Numbered from the stretch's first letter, positions 47,075-56,852 are shown. The stretch: DNA of 64,000 nucleotides from Paralcaligenes ureilyticus (GCF_004346225.1 NZ_SMAJ01000001.1:434001-498000), one strand, 5' to 3'. Numbers and translations are program-made. The notes: generated by a model from the sequence alone, not told the origin.

Positions 47075-47197
47075 CCGCTTGATTTTGCCCACATAATCTA
47101 TACACTGGACTTGTTGCCATTTCATTTAAAGGAGATCGATTTATTAAATTACGCGCAAGTCCGCGCATCCATACAAGCTTTTAAAGGAGAGCACCCT

Positions 47198-47524
47198 ATG
47201 AACCTGAGCATTAGCGGTCGTCACCTAGAAGTAACCCCTGCCATACGCGAGTATGTTTTAAATAAAATGGCGCGTGTCTCCCGACACTTTGATAACGTCA
47301 TAGTCACCCAGGTCATGCTCTCGGTAGAGCGCTTGAAGCACACCGCTGAAGTCACCATGAGGGTCCGTGGAAAAGATATCCATTGCGAAGCAAACGACGA
47401 TAATCTGTACTCCGCCATCGATCTCCTGGCCGACAAAATCGACCGCCAGGTCATAAAATATAAAAGCAAAATTCAGGATCACGCCCACGAGCCGGCCAAA
47501 CGGCAGGAAGTGCCTGCCGAATAG
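47198..47524 (+). CDS. hpf: Ribosome hibernation promoting factor
   Basis: A 108-residue HPF/YfiA-type protein that binds the 30S decoding centre in stationary phase. Family segments are SGRHLEVTPAIREYVLNKM and DNLYSAIDLLADKIDRQV. The start is ATG 47198 with a good AAAGGAGA Shine-Dalgarno. A second identical TTTAAAGGAGA lies 55 bp upstream without a standard start codon after it. It is followed by a REP pair and ptsN. Confidence 0.95.
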   Translation: MNLSISGRHLEVTPAIREYVLNKMARVSRHFDNVIVTQVMLSVERLKHTAEVTMRVRGKDIHCEANDDNLYSAIDLLADKIDRQVIKYKSKIQDHAHEPAKRQEVPAE

Positions 47525-47537
47525 GCGTCAAGGCCAA

Positions 47538-47616
47538 TGGCACCCACAAGGGGTGCCACTACAAAACCCGGACGCATGATCCGACACACATGCAGCGGCA
47601 CCCCTTGTGGGTGCCA
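47538..47616. repeat. REP pair (BIME), feet inward
   Basis: Two GGCACCC-stem copies, 47538-47563 (minus, foot ACTACA) and 47591-47616 (plus, foot GCAG), with a 27-bp spacer, in the gap between hpf and ptsN. Confidence 0.87.
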
Positions 47617-47715
47617 TTCAAATTTTCCAGACGCCATTTACAACAAAACGCCATCCAGAACCCCAATTCCGATCCAGATTGGGGCTTTCATACCTCTACC
47701 CATATAATGGGCGGC

Positions 47716-48174
47716 ATGAATCTACTGTCGCGTATCCTGCCTGTGCAAAACATAGTGCTCGATCTGGCTGCAACCAGCAAAAAAAGGGCTTTTGAACAAG
47801 CCGGACTGCTTTTCGAGAATCACCATGGAATTGCCCGCACATCGGTCTTTCACAGCCTTATCGCGCGTGAACGCCTGGGCTCAACCGCGTTAGGCCACCA
47901 GATTGCCGTACCACACGGCCGGATCAAGGGCCTGAAAGACCCGTGCGCCGCTTTTATCCGGCTGACCAACCCCGTGCATTTCGACGCCAGCGATGGCCGG
48001 CTCGCCAATCTGCTGTTTTTCCTGCTGGTGCCCGAAAGCGCCACCCAGCTGCATCTGGATTTATTGGCCGAAATCGCCAGACTGGTGTCCAATGACGCAA
48101 TACGCCAGTCGCTCGCCACCGAAGCCGACGCACTTATTATTCATCGCTTGCTCACCCAAGAGCCTGCGGGCTAA
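47716..48174 (+). CDS. ptsN: Nitrogen PTS IIA component
   Basis: A 152-residue EIIA-Ntr protein. His67 in AVPHGRIKGL is the phosphorylation site. It is part of the regulatory PTS-Ntr phosphorelay, not sugar uptake. The start is ATG 47716; the frame is open upstream through REP DNA, which I exclude. It is followed 19 bp later by hprK. Confidence 0.93.
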   Translation: MNLLSRILPVQNIVLDLAATSKKRAFEQAGLLFENHHGIARTSVFHSLIARERLGSTALGHQIAVPHGRIKGLKDPCAAFIRLTNPVHFDASDGRLANLLFFLLVPESATQLHLDLLAEIARLVSNDAIRQSLATEADALIIHRLLTQEPAG

Positions 48175-48193
48175 ACACCTCGACGCCATCACC

Positions 48194-49123
48194 ATGCTCA
48201 CCATTCAAGAACTCGTTAGTGATAATGCCGACAAAATCTCCTTTACCTGGGTAGCCGGATTAGGGGCCGCGCATCGCATGATCTCCGATGCCGGGATGTC
48301 GGGCGCCGATCTGGTGGGCCACCTGAACCTGATCCACCCCTCTCGCATTCAGGTTTTCGGCAAGGAAGAACTGTCGTACTACACCCGGTTCGAAATCAAG
48401 CGGCGTGTGCATCACCTTGAAGATCTGGTGGCGGGCGGCGTACCCGCCATCCTTATCGCGGCAAACCTGCCCGTGCCCGACGATCTGCGCGAGTTCTGCA
48501 ACTTGCAGCAGATCCCGCTGCTGACCACATCGATCGACGCCGCGGCGCTCATCGACATGCTACGCATCTACCTAGGTAAACGGCTGGCGCCCAAAACTAC
48601 CGTGCATGGCGTTTTTATGGACGTGCTGGGTGTGGGCGTGTTGATTACCGGTGAATCGGGTCTGGGGAAAAGCGAGCTTGCCCTGGAGCTCATATCGCGC
48701 GGCCACGGGCTCGTCGCCGACGATGCGGTCGAACTATCACGCACCGCCCCCAACATGATTGAAGGCGCCTGCCCGTCGCTGCTGCAAAACCTGCTGGAAG
48801 TCCGGGGCCTGGGGCTGCTCGACATACGCACAATTTTTGGCGAAACTTCGGTGCGCCGCAAAATGAAACTCAAGCTGGTGGTGCAGTTGATCCGCTCGAC
48901 GGCCGACGCGTTCGAACGCTTGCCCGTCCAGGACCAGACCCAGGCGATACTGGGCGTGCAGATACGGCGCGTCATGCTGCAGGTCGCGGCCGGCCGCAAT
49001 CTGGCCGTACTGGTCGAGGCGGCGGTGCGCAACACCATCCTGGCGCTACGCGGCATTGACACCATGGGCGAATTCATCGAGCGCCAGGCCTTGGCCATTA
49101 TGGAAAGTAGCCGCAAGGAATAG
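48194..49123 (+). CDS. hprK: HPr kinase/phosphorylase
   Basis: A 309-residue bifunctional enzyme that phosphorylates and dephosphorylates a serine of HPr. Walker A is GESGLGKS (153-160); His138 in VHGVF and the C-terminal HprK motif ILGVQIRRVMLQVAAGRNLA are present. The neighbours ptsN and rapZ match the usual proteobacterial arrangement. The start is ATG 48194. Confidence 0.95.
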   Translation: MLTIQELVSDNADKISFTWVAGLGAAHRMISDAGMSGADLVGHLNLIHPSRIQVFGKEELSYYTRFEIKRRVHHLEDLVAGGVPAILIAANLPVPDDLREFCNLQQIPLLTTSIDAAALIDMLRIYLGKRLAPKTTVHGVFMDVLGVGVLITGESGLGKSELALELISRGHGLVADDAVELSRTAPNMIEGACPSLLQNLLEVRGLGLLDIRTIFGETSVRRKMKLKLVVQLIRSTADAFERLPVQDQTQAILGVQIRRVMLQVAAGRNLAVLVEAAVRNTILALRGIDTMGEFIERQALAIMESSRKE

Positions 49124-49257
49124 GAAAGCCCCAGGCAGGCTTTGCCGGGCGTCAAGAAAGATTTACTCTGGCGCAGAACAAGCTGTGTCCTATAGAATAA
49201 GGCTAACGGGCCAACGTCGCGGCCAGTCGGCCCTTTGTGGAGCGGGATTTTATAGTC

Positions 49258-50130
49258 ATGCTACGTATCGTCCTCATAACCGGCATTTCGGGCTCGGGCA
49301 AATCGGTGGCCTTGCGGCTACTGGAAGACTCCGGTTATACCTGCGTCGATAATCTGCCGGTACGGTTCTTGCATGACTTCATCGCCAGCACACGCGAAGA
49401 CGGCCTCGAACATGTCGCTGTCGCCATCGATGTGCGCTCTCCCGGCGAACTCGACGAACTGCCTGGTGTCATCACAAGCCTGCGCGCCATGGGCACCGCC
49501 TTCAAAGTCATTTTCCTCGATGCCAGCGACCACACGCTGCAGCAACGCTATTCCGAATCGCGCCGACGCCACCCACTGGCCGACAGGCTGCAACGAGGGG
49601 GAAAATCCCCGTCGCTGCAAGACTGCATCAATACCGAGCGCGAGATGCTGGGCCCATTGCGCGACCAGGAACACGTTATCGATACCTCGGACCTGACTCC
49701 CGGGCAGTTGCGCACCTGGGTGCGCGACCTGGTGCAGGCCGACCGCGCCGCCGTCATCCTGACCTTCGAATCCTTTGCCTACAAGCGTGGGGTGCCGGGC
49801 GACGCCGACCTGGTCTTCGACGTGCGCTGCCTGCCTAACCCGCACTACGATCGAACGCTGCGGCCGCTAACGGGCCGCGACGAGCCCGTGGCCAAATGGC
49901 TGGGCCAGTTCGGCAGCGTTCAAACCATGATCGACGATATCGCGGGATTCATCCGCCGCTGGCTTCCGTTATACATGCAAGACACCCGCAACTACCTGAC
50001 CATCGCCATAGGTTGCACAGGAGGACAGCACCGTTCCGTCTATGTGGTCGAGCAACTCGCCCGGCAATTTTCCGATCACGCTCCACTTTTGGTGCGGCAT
50101 CGCAATCAGCCGCCTGAAAATATCCCATGA
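49258..50130 (+). CDS. rapZ: RNase adapter RapZ
   Basis: A 290-residue RapZ/YvcJ protein, a P-loop nucleotide-binding RNase adapter that links small-RNA turnover with amino-sugar supply in E. coli. Walker A is GISGSGKS (9-16); FDVRCLPNPHYD and AIGCTGGQHRSVYVVE are the C-terminal signatures. The start is ATG 49258; a GTG at 49237 is an alternative. The stop overlaps the rlpA start as ATGA. Confidence 0.94.
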   Translation: MLRIVLITGISGSGKSVALRLLEDSGYTCVDNLPVRFLHDFIASTREDGLEHVAVAIDVRSPGELDELPGVITSLRAMGTAFKVIFLDASDHTLQQRYSESRRRHPLADRLQRGGKSPSLQDCINTEREMLGPLRDQEHVIDTSDLTPGQLRTWVRDLVQADRAAVILTFESFAYKRGVPGDADLVFDVRCLPNPHYDRTLRPLTGRDEPVAKWLGQFGSVQTMIDDIAGFIRRWLPLYMQDTRNYLTIAIGCTGGQHRSVYVVEQLARQFSDHAPLLVRHRNQPPENIP

Positions 50131-51224
50131 CGCCCTTGCGCTCGTTCGCCGCCGCCCTGACGCTGATCAGCCTGGTTATTCTGGCAGGCTGCTCCACCAC
50201 CCGCCGCGGAGGCGGTTACTACAAGGACGACGGCCCGGGCGCCCATCCACCCTCCAATATCGACGCCATCCCCGACGCGGTACCGCGCATTGAAACCCAC
50301 TCGCGCGCCACCAGCCGGCCCTACACCGTGTTCGGCAAAAATTATGTGCCGCTATCGTCGGATCGCCCCTTCCGGCAGCAAGGCATCGCCTCGTGGTACG
50401 GCAAGAAATTCCACGGCGCGAAAACCTCCAACGGTGAAATCTACGATATGTACGCCATGACGGCCGCTCACCCGATTTTGCCGATTCCCAGCTACGCGCG
50501 CGTCACGCGGGTGGGAACCGGAAAGTCGATTATTGTGCGCATCAACGACCGCGGACCCTTCCACAGCAGCCGAATCATGGATCTGTCTTATGTGGCTGCC
50601 GCAAAGCTGGGCATTATCGGCCCCGGCAGCGGCGAGGTGATCGTCGACGCGATCACCAATCAGGACATCGCTCAAGGGCAAACCCACCTGGACGACATTG
50701 CCCTGGCAACAGGCGGCAGGGTACAACCCACGACAGCTGCGCCCGTTGCGGTTGCGACGGCCGAATCCAGGCCTGTGGCCATCGAGCCCGCGCCTGTCGC
50801 CAGGGAGCAGCCCAGATTCGATAGCCGCAGCGAACCCGCGTCGGCCTCTGAACCCACGCCCAACGTCATGCTGGCGCTGCAGAGCCCATCGGCCGCCGAG
50901 GATCAAACACAGGAAGAAACGGAGCCGGCCACGCGTGCGCAGGATGTTGATATGGCACCCACGAGGGGTGCCGCTACCATGGCCGCGAGCAATCAGATCT
51001 ACCTGCAATTCGGCGCTTTCAGCGGCCCGGAAAACGCCCGGCACATGGCCAGCAAACTTAATGAGCAAATCGGCCAGATAGAAAGCCGGCCGGCCCAGGT
51101 TCTGACAGAAAGCCATCTGTATCGCGTGCAAATCGGCCCCTACCCCAGCCGCACAGCGGCCGTCAATGCGGCGGTGCGCATCCAGCAGCAAACCGGAGCA
51201 GCCTCCACCGTGGCGGTACGTTGA
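50127..51224 (+). CDS. rlpA: Septal lytic transglycosylase RlpA, with in-frame REP insertion
   Basis: A 365-residue outer-membrane lipoprotein (lipobox LAGC, Cys22) with a double-psi beta-barrel domain (about 84-175; ASWYGKKFHGAKTSNGE and IVRINDRGPF) and a C-terminal SPOR domain (about 289-365) that binds septal glycan strands. RlpA cleaves naked glycan in some species. A REP copy (50953-50978) is read in frame in the linker, giving MAPTRGAAT at residues 276-284. Both domains are intact. It is translationally coupled to rapZ. Confidence 0.93.
   Translation: MTPLRSFAAALTLISLVILAGCSTTRRGGGYYKDDGPGAHPPSNIDAIPDAVPRIETHSRATSRPYTVFGKNYVPLSSDRPFRQQGIASWYGKKFHGAKTSNGEIYDMYAMTAAHPILPIPSYARVTRVGTGKSIIVRINDRGPFHSSRIMDLSYVAAAKLGIIGPGSGEVIVDAITNQDIAQGQTHLDDIALATGGRVQPTTAAPVAVATAESRPVAIEPAPVAREQPRFDSRSEPASASEPTPNVMLALQSPSAAEDQTQEETEPATRAQDVDMAPTRGAATMAASNQIYLQFGAFSGPENARHMASKLNEQIGQIESRPAQVLTESHLYRVQIGPYPSRTAAVNAAVRIQQQTGAASTVAVR
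50953..50978 (-). repeat. REP-like hairpin inside the rlpA coding sequence
   Basis: GGCACCC/GGGTGCC stem with loop ACGAG and foot GCTACC. Translated in frame within the flexible linker of RlpA. Confidence 0.85.
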
Positions 51225-51235
51225 GGCGGCGTGGA

Positions 51236-51261
51236 TGGCAGCCACAAGGGCTGCCGCTACA
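51236..51261 (-). repeat. REP-like hairpin overlapping the rsmI stop codon
   Basis: GGCAGCC-stem copy between convergent rlpA and rsmI. The CTA of its foot (51257-51259) is the TAG stop codon of rsmI. Confidence 0.9.
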
Positions 51262-52198
51262 GGGCTTGCGCCCGCAAAAGCGCTTGCGCGTAGAGAACGT
51301 CGCGCGGCAGGCCGCTCACCTTGGCCGCTACGCGCGCCGCATCGCGCACGCTTAGCGATTCCAGCAGCGCATCGAGCAATTTCAGCGTTTCGGCGCCTAT
51401 GGCCTGGGCCTCCGGTTCCGCGGGCGCCTGATGAACAATCAACACGAATTCGCCCTGGCTGCGATGAGCATCTTCGGCCAGCCATGCGGCCACCTCGCCC
51501 AGGGGCCGCGTCACGACCTGTTCAAAACGCTTGGTCAGTTCGCGTGCCAGCGTCAGCAAACGGTCCGGGCCGCATACTTTGACTAAATCCCTAATGGCGG
51601 CATCCAGCCGATGGGGGGACTCGAACATCACGATCGGCGCGGCAATGGCACACCAGCCCGCGAGCCACTTCTGCCGCGCCGTCGCCTTGGGCGGCATGAA
51701 TCCGGCGAACACAAAAGCCGGGTTCTCATCGGAGGTTGCACCGCTGGCCATCAATGCCGCAATGACCGCGCTCGCACCGGGGACGGCTACAACGCCATAG
51801 CCGGCTTCGCGCACCGCGCGCACGATCCGCGCACCCGGATCGCTGACCGCCGGCGCCCCGGCGTCGGAAATCAGCCCCACGCGCTGGCCCTGAGCCAGAC
51901 GTGCGACGATCGACTCGGCCGCGCTGGCCTCGTTATGGCGATGCGCCGCCATCAGCGGCGTGGCCACCCCCCAGGCATCGAGCAAAGGCCGGCTGGCGCG
52001 GGTATCTTCGGCCGCGATGACATCGCAGCGCGCCAAGGCCTGCCAGGCTCGCAGGCCGAGGTCGCCCAAATTGCCAATCGGGGTGGCCACCACATACAAA
52101 GTCGCCACAGGCCAGTCCTGCCCGCCGACGCGCTCAATGAGACGATTCCATGTCGCTTGGGAATCCACATAATCAGGCGTTTCACTCATACTAGACAT
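51257..52198 (-). CDS. rsmI: 16S rRNA (cytidine-1402-2'-O)-methyltransferase
   Basis: RsmI methylates C1402 of 16S rRNA. The 313-residue protein contains ATLYVVATPIGNLGD, AAEDTRASRPLL, GLISDAGAPAVSDPGA and VVAVPGASAV, all typical of the family. The start is ATG 52198 with GAGG upstream; ATG 52189 is an alternative. Its stop codon is part of a REP, so the original C-terminus may have been altered. It is divergent from yraN across 24 bp. Confidence 0.94.
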   Translation of the reverse strand: MSSMSETPDYVDSQATWNRLIERVGGQDWPVATLYVVATPIGNLGDLGLRAWQALARCDVIAAEDTRASRPLLDAWGVATPLMAAHRHNEASAAESIVARLAQGQRVGLISDAGAPAVSDPGARIVRAVREAGYGVVAVPGASAVIAALMASGATSDENPAFVFAGFMPPKATARQKWLAGWCAIAAPIVMFESPHRLDAAIRDLVKVCGPDRLLTLARELTKRFEQVVTRPLGEVAAWLAEDAHRSQGEFVLIVHQAPAEPEAQAIGAETLKLLDALLESLSVRDAARVAAKVSGLPRDVLYAQALLRAQAL

Positions 52199-52222
52199 AA
52201 ACCTCAAACAGGACCTCGACGC

Positions 52223-52711
52223 ATGCCCGGCGAAGATCAAATTATCCAGGAACTGGCGCAAATCGCACAGAAAACCGCGGTGAAGCGCCGCCGCAGGCGC
52301 CTGGCTCGCTCCAGAGTCACACACGCTGACGCCACGCTCATCGCGCTATCGCCCACCCAGCGCGTCGGACAACATGCCGAACAACAGGCCAAAGAGCTGC
52401 TCGAAGCCGCCGGCGTTCTGATCGTAGGGCAAAACCTGCGCTGCAAGGCCGGCGAAATCGACCTGATCGGCCTGGACAGGACGGTGCTGGTTTTCGTCGA
52501 AGTCCGGCACCGGCACGATTCACGCCACGGGGGCGCCGCCGCCAGTGTAAACCGCAGCAAGCAGCAACGCCTGATCCGCAGCGCCCATTATTTCCTGCCC
52601 GCGCTTGGCCGCCGGTACTTCGGCGGAGCCGCTCCCGTCTGCCGCTTCGATGTCGTCACAGTGGAACCTCATGGCATAAACTGGATCAAACAGGCATTTA
52701 CGATAGACTGA
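52223..52711 (+). CDS. YraN family (UPF0102) endonuclease-like protein
   Basis: A 162-residue protein with the UPF0102 core: GQHAEQQAKELLEAAG, GEIDLIGLDRTVLVFVEVRHR (acidic pattern of PD-(D/E)xK nucleases) and SKQQRLIRSAHYFL. About 45 residues at the N-terminus are Arg-rich and extra compared with the usual 120-residue family. Its function is unknown; fold similarity to Holliday-junction resolvases is established for the family. Confidence 0.88.
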   Translation: MPGEDQIIQELAQIAQKTAVKRRRRRLARSRVTHADATLIALSPTQRVGQHAEQQAKELLEAAGVLIVGQNLRCKAGEIDLIGLDRTVLVFVEVRHRHDSRHGGAAASVNRSKQQRLIRSAHYFLPALGRRYFGGAAPVCRFDVVTVEPHGINWIKQAFTID

Positions 52712-52774
52712 AAGCAATATGAGCCGTTACGTCCGATGACATTATTTTCAATCGAACATGAGATAATACCGGCT

Positions 52775-53368
52775 ATGGATATGACATCACGCATGACCTC
52801 GCATTTCGACGATGCCATCGATACGGTGAAGGCCAGTTCCAAAGCGCTTGCGGGCCCCCTGGCCGCCGGGGTCGACCTGCTGTTTGGCGCCGTAACCGGA
52901 AACGGCAAAATCCTTGCCTGCGGCAATGGCGGCTCGGCGGCCGACGCCCAGCACTTCATCGCCGAACTGGTGGGCCGTTTCGAACGCGACCGCCTGCCGC
53001 TGGCCGGTGTCGCCCTCAATACAGATACCTCGATCCTTACAGCCGTGGGCAACGACTACGGTTTTGACGCCATCTTCGAACGCCAGGTAAGCGCTCTGGG
53101 CCAGTCCGGCGACGTTCTTGTAGCCATCTCCAGCAGCGGCAATTCGCCCAACATTCTGCGCGCCATCGAAGCCGCCCACGAGCGCGACATGCCGGTTCTG
53201 GCGCTTACCGGCAAGGGCGGGGGCAATATCAGCGCGCTGCTCTACGAAACCGACATTCACTTATGCGTCCCGCACGAGCGCACCATGCGCATTCAGGAAG
53301 TCCACATCCTGCTCCTGCATGCCTTGTGTGACGGTATTGACGCCTTGCTACTGGGAGACACTCTCTAA
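52775..53368 (+). CDS. SIS-domain protein, phosphoheptose isomerase/DiaA family
   Basis: A 197-residue protein with GNGKILACGNGGSAADAQHF, AISSSGNSPNILRAI and HERTMRIQEVHILLLH, typical of GmhA and DiaA. The order rsmI, yraN, this gene, dolP is the E. coli yraL-yraN-diaA-dolP arrangement, which favours DiaA (a DnaA-binding initiation factor), although GmhA activity cannot be excluded. ATG 52775 is chosen as the start; an upstream ATG at 52736 is possible. Confidence 0.88.
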   Translation: MDMTSRMTSHFDDAIDTVKASSKALAGPLAAGVDLLFGAVTGNGKILACGNGGSAADAQHFIAELVGRFERDRLPLAGVALNTDTSILTAVGNDYGFDAIFERQVSALGQSGDVLVAISSSGNSPNILRAIEAAHERDMPVLALTGKGGGNISALLYETDIHLCVPHERTMRIQEVHILLLHALCDGIDALLLGDTL

Positions 53369-54078
53369 TGCCTACCTTCACACGACGCACCCGTTCGCTT
53401 TTAGTGGCCTCGCTGGCCGCCGCCACCCTTTGCACCCTGCCGGGCTGCGGCGTTCTGTTCGTCGGAGGGGCGGCGACCGGCGCCGCGGTGGCCAGCGACC
53501 GACGCACAACGGGCCAACAGGTCGAAGACAAAACCATCGAACTGAAATCCGCCAACGAAATGCGCAAACTGGTGGGTGACAAGGGGCGCGTCAACTCCAC
53601 TTGTTACGGAGGCCTTTTGCTGCTGACCGGAGACGTACCTACCGACGCCATGAAACGGCAAGCCGAAGAAGCAGCGGGCCACGTCGAAAAAGTTAAAAAG
53701 GTCGTCAACGAAATACGAGTAGGCGACATCACGCCGCTTGGCGTGCGCACCAACGATACCTGGCTTACCTCCAAGGTCGTGGCCTCCCTGATCGACGCCA
53801 AAGGCGTCCCGACCCGCACCATTTCAGTCACGACCGAACGCGGTGTGGTGTATCTGCTGGGCAAAGTCACCCAGGATGAAGGCGACAGGGCCGCCATCGT
53901 CGCCTCGGGTGTAAGCGGCGTCAATAAAGTAGTAAAATTATTCGAGATTGTCTCGCCCGAGAGCCTGCTGCAACGGCAAACGCCCGCCCCCGTCCAGGAC
54001 AATGCGGCAGCTCCCAGTTCAACCGCAGCGCCCGGCCCTAGCACTTCCGGCGGCGCCCAAGCGATGCCTATCAAATGA
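53368..54078 (+). CDS. BON-domain outer-membrane lipoprotein, DolP family
   Basis: A 236-residue lipoprotein (lipobox LPGC, Cys27) with two BON domains (about 45-115 and 125-195) and a Pro/Ser/Ala tail. DolP (YraP) maintains outer-membrane integrity at division sites in E. coli. The gene starts at the last base of the SIS-domain gene stop codon. Its end overlaps the thioredoxin gene by four bases. Confidence 0.9.
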   Translation: MPTFTRRTRSLLVASLAAATLCTLPGCGVLFVGGAATGAAVASDRRTTGQQVEDKTIELKSANEMRKLVGDKGRVNSTCYGGLLLLTGDVPTDAMKRQAEEAAGHVEKVKKVVNEIRVGDITPLGVRTNDTWLTSKVVASLIDAKGVPTRTISVTTERGVVYLLGKVTQDEGDRAAIVASGVSGVNKVVKLFEIVSPESLLQRQTPAPVQDNAAAPSSTAAPGPSTSGGAQAMPIK

Positions 54079-54569
54079 AAAAAATTCTGATCACTCTGTT
54101 CGCGCTCACCGCTCTGGTGGGTGTCGGTGTGTGGCAATTTGCGGGCGCGGCCAAGACCGCCCCCGATGTCACGTTCGTCTCGCTTACCGGGCAAAAAATC
54201 ACCCCCGCCGATCTGCGCGGCAAGGTCGTACTGGTCAAATTCTGGGCCACCAGCTGCGTTACCTGCATCCAGCAGATGCCCGACATGATCAAAACCTACG
54301 ACGCGCTCGCCCCCAAGGGCTTTGAGGCCATTGCCGTGGCCATGCAATACGACCCGCCCAACTATGTCCAGAACTACGCCCAAACCCGCAAGCTGCCGTT
54401 CCCGGTCGCCATCGATGCGCAAGGCCAGATTGCCAAAGCCTATGGCAACATCAGCCTGACCCCAACCGCCTTCCTCATCGACAAGCAGGGGCACATCATC
54501 AAACGTTATCTGGGCAACTACGATAAGGTCGCGTTCATGAACACGGTCAAAAAAGCACTGGCCGGCTGA
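54075..54569 (+). CDS. TlpA-like periplasmic thioredoxin
   Basis: A 164-residue protein with one N-terminal membrane anchor or signal (residues 4-26) and a TlpA/ResA thioredoxin fold. The active site is Cys61-x-x-Cys64 in FWATSCVTC, and the cis-proline segment is SLTPTAFLID. It probably reduces disulfides in the periplasm; the partner is unknown. It is coupled to dolP by an ATGA overlap. A terminator follows. Confidence 0.88.
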   Translation: MKKILITLFALTALVGVGVWQFAGAAKTAPDVTFVSLTGQKITPADLRGKVVLVKFWATSCVTCIQQMPDMIKTYDALAPKGFEAIAVAMQYDPPNYVQNYAQTRKLPFPVAIDAQGQIAKAYGNISLTPTAFLIDKQGHIIKRYLGNYDKVAFMNTVKKALAG

Positions 54570-54590
54570 TTGCGACGCGCCGCCGCCCCC

Positions 54591-55639
<1,049 letters not shown>

Positions 55640-55660
55640 TTGCGTTCCGACCCCAATGAA

Positions 55661-56407
55661 ATGCGGGCTCTGCAGGCTCCGATAACCCCCCAGCATCCGC
55701 GCGCCGGCGGCCGCCGGCGATCAGCAGCCGATGAAACCATCTGGCTGTTCGACCTGGACAATACGCTGCACGATTCGTCGCGAGCCATCTTCACGGCCAT
55801 CAACCACAGCATGACGGCCGCCGTCATGCAAAGCCTGAACCTCGATCTGGACGCCGCAACACAGCTGCGCACGCGCTACTGGAGGCAATACGGGGCCACC
55901 GTTATCGGCATGGTGCGCCACCACGGAGTCGACGCCGAAACCTTTCTGAACCTCAGTCACGGATTCGAGATTGCACCGCTGGTGCATTCCGAACACGGCC
56001 TCGCCGCCAAACTGCGGCGCCTCCCCGGGCGAAAGATACTACTCACCAACGCGCCGCGCAAATATGCGCGTGAAGTATTGAAAACGCTGGGGATCCTCCA
56101 TCAGTTCGACGGCATGTGGTCGATCAACCATATGCGGCTGCAAGGCCGGATCAAACCCAAACCCTCGCCCTCGCTCATGAAGCAAGTGCTGGCGCGCCTG
56201 GGCGCTTCCGCTGCGCGGGTTGTGCTGGTCGAAGACACACTGAAAAACCTGAAGACCGCACGCCAGGTCGGCATGAGAACCGTCCACGTCTTTCATCCCG
56301 GCACGCCCTTTTCAGGCAAACACCGCGGACGCGACAGCTACGTGGGCCTGCGAGTCAATTCCGTCGGAGACCTGCTGCTAGGCCGCCGGCCTGTGCGAGG
56401 TTCCTGA
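55661..56407 (+). CDS. HAD-family pyrimidine 5'-nucleotidase-like phosphatase
   Basis: A 248-residue HAD hydrolase. WLFDLDNTLHDSSR is the nucleophile motif, LLTNAPRKYA motif II, and VVLVEDTLKNL motif IV. The layout resembles SDT1/pyrimidine 5'-nucleotidases. ATG 55661 is chosen; a TTG directly after the argB stop is an alternative. It may be co-transcribed with argB. The substrate is unproven. Confidence 0.87.
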   Translation: MRALQAPITPQHPRAGGRRRSAADETIWLFDLDNTLHDSSRAIFTAINHSMTAAVMQSLNLDLDAATQLRTRYWRQYGATVIGMVRHHGVDAETFLNLSHGFEIAPLVHSEHGLAAKLRRLPGRKILLTNAPRKYAREVLKTLGILHQFDGMWSINHMRLQGRIKPKPSPSLMKQVLARLGASAARVVLVEDTLKNLKTARQVGMRTVHVFHPGTPFSGKHRGRDSYVGLRVNSVGDLLLGRRPVRGS

Positions 56408-56429
56408 GGAAGGGCTTTGGCGTGGCTAA

Positions 56430-56527
56430 CGTAGCGGCAGCCCTTGTGGCTGCCAAAATCGTCGATAAGCGAGGCTGTAGTTATAAAAATATAAAACGCC
56501 ATGCCACCCACAAGGGGTGGCGCTACA
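56430..56527. repeat. REP pair (BIME), feet outward
   Basis: A GGCAGCC-stem copy (56430-56454, plus) and a CCACCC-stem copy (56502-56527, minus). They begin the composite repeat that fills the 466-bp gap between convergent HAD and moeB genes. Confidence 0.87.
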
Positions 56528-56561
56528 TGGGCGACGATTGCGCCAATATTCACCAATCGAG

Positions 56562-56790
56562 CGTCGTGGGCGGTCAAGGTGGGGCGGGCGATTCGGGCGC
56601 GCCGCGCGCAGGGCCGGATTCGGGGATCCAAGGCGTGCGCTGTTTGCTGTGGGACGCTTGCGAATAGCCCAGTGGGCTATTCGCCCCACGAGTTCGCACG
56701 CCGCCCCGAATCCGGTCCTGCGCGCGGGAAGTTCTGGCGCAGCCAGAACCGTGACCGTCAGAGCCCGACCCGCCTTGACCGGCCACGATG
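56562..56790. repeat. Large palindromic element, copy 2 (about 229 bp)
   Basis: Second full copy of the element at 7621-7848, with the same outer arms, inner hairpin (GAATAGCCC/GGGCTATTC) and bulged hairpin (GTTCTGGC/GCCAGAAC at 56731-56749). Differences from copy 1 are paired across the stems. No transposase is encoded. Confidence 0.87.
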
Positions 56791-56852
56791 CGGGGCTAGA
56801 AGGTTTTAAGCGGCATAGGACGGTATATCAAAAGAATGCCATCTGCAGCGAA

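Noticed and set aside
47136-47180. Leader peptide starting with ATT before hpf
   Set aside because: ATT starts are very rare, and the 13-codon reading has no supporting feature beyond the upstream Shine-Dalgarno copy.
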